In this document: positions 13,620 through 16,531 of the stretch, in pieces
Layout of the letters: each line of letters begins with the position of its first letter
How positions within the stretch are numbered: the first letter of the stretch is position 1
Source of the DNA: Flavobacteriaceae bacterium
GTDB lineage: Bacteria; Bacteroidota; Bacteroidia; Flavobacteriales; Flavobacteriaceae
Reading direction: 5' to 3'
NCBI GenBank assembly: GCA_949507465.1
Contig: CATEMS010000363.1
Location: 1 to 16,531 of the forward strand
Length of the DNA stretch: 16,531 nucleotides
The notes under the pieces: model-generated
The model's input: only the letters and a program-made list of their open reading frames with translations
What the model was told of the DNA's origin: nothing
Database searches by the model: none
Position numbers and translations under genes: made by a program

Positions 13620-15065
13620 ATGAAAAAAATACAACTTTTTAATTGGATGTTACTCGTTTTTATAGCATTTCAATTCCCTTCTTGTACCAATGAACCCCTT
13701 GAGGGAGAATTTCCTGGTCAAAACACTCCCGGTGATACCACCACAGGTTCTTTCACCGCTCAAGTTAATGGAAGTTTATTTACAGCAGCATTTACAACAG
13801 CATCAGTTAATGTAGATGGTGACTTTATCATTACAGGTGTGTCAAGCAATAATACAGCAATTCTATTGACAGCCAGCCCGCTTGCAAATGGGAGTTATGA
13901 TTTAAATCTTGGTCCTACAAATAATGACAATGGTGCAAGTTATTTTGACGTTTCTTCTGAAACATTTCCTTTTCTGACATTTGGAGAACTCGGTGGGGGA
14001 GGAACCCTTACCATCACAGATTACAATCAAACAGATTTAACGGTATCTGGAACATTTAATTTTACTGCAGCCAGACAAGCAGTTGATGCTAATGGAGATC
14101 CAATACTTGACTCCAATGGAGATGCTATCATACAAATTGCAACAGTAACACAAGGTGTTTTTAATGATATTGCAATGACCTTTGATGAAAACTCTGGTGG
14201 AGGCGACCCCGGTGGGGGTGGAGGCTCAGAAGAGCCTGTAGATGTTGATGATTTCTTCGCACTTGTAGATGGCCAAGAACATGAAGATCAGGTACTAACA
14301 AGTACTCTAAATATGGTTGGAGATGACATGATTTTTAAAGTTGAAGCTCAAACAGCCTCTGGCGCATTAATGAGAATTGACATTCCATTTGATACCGGAT
14401 TAGGAACCTTCGATATGGAGGATGGTATCTCTGATGGGACAAAACTAATAGGTATTTACAACCCTAATATTGGTGGTGAAAATTTAAGTTCAAACCCAGG
14501 AAGTATCACATTCACTCAGTTTGATACACAAAATGGTATCATTGAGGCTAATTTCTCTTTCACCGCAAGAGACCCACTTGGAGAAGATACTTCAGTATAC
14601 CAAATAACACAAGGGAGCTTTACGGTCTATTTTGAAGGAATTGAACCACCTGCACTTATTCCTTTCCAGGCTTTAATTGATGGAGCCAGTTTTGAGCCCT
14701 CTGGGGTCAATGACACGCTTGAGATTACAAATCAAGAGGTTAACGGTGTAATTGTTACTTTTATTACTGCAACCCTTGAAAATGGTAGAACCATGAAAAT
14801 CGTGTTTCCTTCAGATGCAATTACTTCTGGGGTATACCCAATGAGCACAGTGTTAGAAAATGGAGACGAAACACTTGGACTGTATACCAGAGAGGGAAGC
14901 AGCATTGAGTTTGTTTCTAACCCAGGTGAACTTATTATCGATAGTTTTGATCAAGAAACTGGAGATATCAGTGCACGTTTCAGTTTTACTGCCAGAAATC
15001 CAGATGGTGTAGATCCTACAGTAATTGAAATAACACAAGGAGTTTTTAATGTAAATCTACTTTAA
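13620..15065 (+). CDS. Lipoprotein with three tandem DUF6252-like repeats
   Basis: The start is set at ATG 13620 (481 residues), because the lipoprotein signal MKKIQLFNWMLLVFIAFQFPSC begins there, with Cys22 as lipidation site; an 11-codon upstream extension from 13587 would bury it. The mature protein has three related beta-rich units, about 44-188, 211-339 and 348-481. Each opens with a (F/I)xAxVDG-like strand (FTAQVNG, FFALVDG, FQALIDG) and closes with an FxFTAR segment and ITQGxF (TVTQGVF in the first). This matches what I recall of DUF6252, a Bacteroidota family of unknown function. A glycine-rich linker (SGGGDPGGGGGSEE) separates units 1 and 2. Unit 1 has an extra loop with two DxNGD motifs that may bind calcium. 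It is likely anchored to the outer membrane. A strong terminator follows. Confidence 0.85.
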   Translation: MKKIQLFNWMLLVFIAFQFPSCTNEPLEGEFPGQNTPGDTTTGSFTAQVNGSLFTAAFTTASVNVDGDFIITGVSSNNTAILLTASPLANGSYDLNLGPTNNDNGASYFDVSSETFPFLTFGELGGGGTLTITDYNQTDLTVSGTFNFTAARQAVDANGDPILDSNGDAIIQIATVTQGVFNDIAMTFDENSGGGDPGGGGGSEEPVDVDDFFALVDGQEHEDQVLTSTLNMVGDDMIFKVEAQTASGALMRIDIPFDTGLGTFDMEDGISDGTKLIGIYNPNIGGENLSSNPGSITFTQFDTQNGIIEANFSFTARDPLGEDTSVYQITQGSFTVYFEGIEPPALIPFQALIDGASFEPSGVNDTLEITNQEVNGVIVTFITATLENGRTMKIVFPSDAITSGVYPMSTVLENGDETLGLYTREGSSIEFVSNPGELIIDSFDQETGDISARFSFTARNPDGVDPTVIEITQGVFNVNLL

Positions 15066-15091
15066 AAGACTTAACCAATTCAGCAATTTTT

Positions 15092-15125
15092 AAAGCCTTT
15101 TCTTTTAATTGAAAAGGCTTTTTTT
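15092..15125 (+). terminator. Intrinsic terminator
   Basis: AAAGCCTTTTC (15092-15102) pairs perfectly with GAAAAGGCTTT (15111-15121) around an 8-nt loop, followed by a T run to 15125. It ends the lipoprotein transcript and insulates lon. Confidence 0.9.
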
Positions 15126-15210
15126 ATGCCCAATAAATTGTCATGAAATAGTTTCATAAAATAAACGCCACACTACTTTGGTGTATGGCATACAAATTGA
15201 ACTAATAGCT

Positions 15211-15255
15211 GTGTAAAGCGCTCCTATTAGCATAAGAAACAGGAGTTGCTTACAC
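15211..15255 (+). repeat. Interrupted inverted repeat upstream of lon
   Basis: Two 15-nt arms, 15211-15225 and 15241-15255, are complementary at the outer six bases (GTGTAA/TTACAC) and the inner five (CTCCT/AGGAG), with four mismatched bases forming a symmetric internal bulge and a 15-nt loop. There is no T tract, so it is not a terminator. It lies 73 nt before the lon start and could be a leader RNA hairpin or a protein-binding site. The remaining 15126-15328 contains no ORF that I can support. Confidence 0.35.
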
Positions 15256-15328
15256 TTAATTGGAACAAAATAATTAACAAACGACTTTGTATCACCAATA
15301 TTTGTGACACATTGTCCTACACCATACT

Positions 15329-16531
15329 ATGTCAAAATCAAAAGTATCCTTATTAGACAGTTTGTCATTTCAGGAATTTCAGGACGATGCTGAGTTCATT
15401 CCTTTAATGTCTTCAGAAGACGAAGAAGAAATGAACAATGAAGATCTACCAGAAATACTTCCAATACTACCACTGCGCAATACAGTGTTATTTCCGGGTG
15501 TTGTTGTCCCCATTACTGCAGGACGTGATAAATCAATAAAACTTATCAATCAAACCAATAAGGAAGGAAAGATTATAGGTGTTGTTTCTCAAAAAGAGGA
15601 GGGAGAAGAAGATCCAGGAATTGAAGATATAAATACCATAGGTACTGTAGCCAAGATACTTAAGGTTTTAAAAATGCCTGACGGCAATACAACGGTTATC
15701 ATACAGGGTAAAAAACGTTTTCAAGTAGCCGAGGTAATTACTACAGAACCCTACCTAACGGCAAGAGTAAGAGGGGTTGAGGAAGCTAGACCCGCAAAGG
15801 ATAATGAAGAATTTTTGGTAATTGTAGAGACTATAAAAGAAAAATCTTTAGCGATTATAAAAGACAGTCCTAATATTCCAAGTGATGCTTCATTTGCGAT
15901 CAAGAACATAGAGAGTCCCTCGTTTTTAATCAATTTTGTTTCCTCGAATTTAAATATTTCAGTGGCAGAAAAACAGTCGCTCCTACAAATAAATGATTTG
16001 CAGGAAAGGGCTCTAGAAACCCTTCGTTACATGAACTTGGAGTTGCAAAAACTCTCCCTGCGGAAAGATATTCAAACAAAGGTTCATAATGATATCAATA
16101 AACAACAACGGGAGTATTTCTTAAATCAGCAAATGAAAACCATCCAAGAAGAACTGGGAGGGAGTACATCAGAGGCAGAGATAGAGGCTATGAGAGCTCG
16201 TGGTAATGCAAAAAAATGGAATGAAGAAACAGCCACACATTTCAAAAAAGAACTATCAAAACTCCAACGTTTAAACCCACAAGTTGCGGAGTTTAGTATC
16301 CAGAAAAATTACCTTGACCTGCTCTTAGAATTACCTTGGAACGAATTCAGTAATGATAAATTTGATTTGAATCGTGCAAAAAAAATCCTCGACAGAGATC
16401 ATTATGGTCTAGATGATGTAAAAAAACGCATCATTGAACACCTTGCCGTACTCAAATTACGTAACGACATGAAATCTCCCATTATTTGTTTGTATGGGCC
16501 ACCTGGGGTTGGTAAAACCTCTTTAGGGAAA
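15329..16531 (+). CDS. lon: ATP-dependent Lon protease, 5' part (cut by window end)
   Basis: The frame is open from ATG 15329 to the window end (401 codons). Lon is a cytoplasmic AAA+ serine protease that degrades damaged and regulatory proteins. After an acidic N-terminal tail (1-40) comes the LAN substrate-binding domain, beginning ILPILPLRNTVLFPGVVVPI (43-62). Next are a coiled region with REYFLNQQMKTIQEELG (261-277), then YLDLLLELPW (328-337) and DHYGLDDVKKRIIEHLAV (357-374). The visible part ends in the Walker A loop YGPPGVGKTSLGK (389-401). Walker B and the Ser-Lys dyad of the protease domain lie beyond the window. The start is supported by a normal family N-terminus; in-frame Met27 and Met35 are possible alternatives. 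A terminator and a hairpin upstream indicate an independent transcription unit. Confidence 0.96.
   Translation, partial: MSKSKVSLLDSLSFQEFQDDAEFIPLMSSEDEEEMNNEDLPEILPILPLRNTVLFPGVVVPITAGRDKSIKLINQTNKEGKIIGVVSQKEEGEEDPGIEDINTIGTVAKILKVLKMPDGNTTVIIQGKKRFQVAEVITTEPYLTARVRGVEEARPAKDNEEFLVIVETIKEKSLAIIKDSPNIPSDASFAIKNIESPSFLINFVSSNLNISVAEKQSLLQINDLQERALETLRYMNLELQKLSLRKDIQTKVHNDINKQQREYFLNQQMKTIQEELGGSTSEAEIEAMRARGNAKKWNEETATHFKKELSKLQRLNPQVAEFSIQKNYLDLLLELPWNEFSNDKFDLNRAKKILDRDHYGLDDVKKRIIEHLAVLKLRNDMKSPIICLYGPPGVGKTSLGK

Noticed and set aside
15280..15310. AATATTTG/ACTTTG sequences as a lon promoter
   Set aside because: None matches TAnnTTTG exactly with a TTG at 17-23 nt, so I do not call a promoter.
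15751..15933. A 60-codon - strand frame
   Set aside because: It is antisense to the LAN domain of lon, which reads through without interruption.
1..16531. CRISPR arrays, tRNA/rRNA genes, insertion sequences, toxin-antitoxin or defence genes
   Set aside because: I looked on both strands and saw no direct-repeat arrays, transposase motifs, cloverleaf-like sequences or defence domains.

Overview
The window looks like a low-GC chromosome segment from a member of the Flavobacteriaceae (Bacteroidota). The pointers are a secreted protease ending in a type IX secretion (T9SS) sorting domain, a DUF6787-type small membrane protein, several lipoproteins, a UMF1-family transporter, starts without clear Shine-Dalgarno sequences, and candidate promoters matching the Bacteroidota -7 element TAnnTTTG. 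There are no tRNA or rRNA genes, insertion sequences, CRISPR arrays or obvious transferred islands. No gene-free stretch exceeds 300 bases.

Layout. Positions 1-842 (+): the 3' end of msrA, overlapping folE by 8 nt. Positions 931-3538 (-): a small membrane protein and a secreted lysyl-endopeptidase-like protease. Positions 3648-6883 (-): serA, serC and a LuxC-like acyl-CoA reductase, with a ferredoxin gene divergent at 7035-7385 (+). Positions 7465-9161 (-): a tightly packed membrane cassette made of a 36-residue single-helix protein (GTG start), a tandem OmpA-like protein and a membrane-anchored helix-hairpin-helix protein. Positions 9261-10637 (-): lpd. Positions 10756-12112 (-): a putative surface lipoprotein and two tandem msrB genes, one exported and one cytosolic. 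Positions 12253-13563 (+): a UMF1-type MFS transporter. Positions 13620-15065 (+): a lipoprotein with three tandem DUF6252-like repeats. Positions 15329-16531 (+): the 5' part of lon, cut by the window edge just after Walker A.

Working together. serA and serC supply two of the three steps of serine synthesis. MsrA and the two MsrBs cover both methionine sulfoxide epimers, and one MsrB is placed outside the cytoplasm. Most of the window is housekeeping. The least explained part is the 7465-9161 cassette: start/stop overlaps suggest co-translation, and the predicted topologies place a peptidoglycan-binding-type domain in the periplasm and a nucleic-acid-binding-type domain in the cytoplasm. The protease is also notable: all six structural cysteines, the triad and the lysine-specificity Asp of Achromobacter protease I can be matched, but one known modulating His is Tyr.
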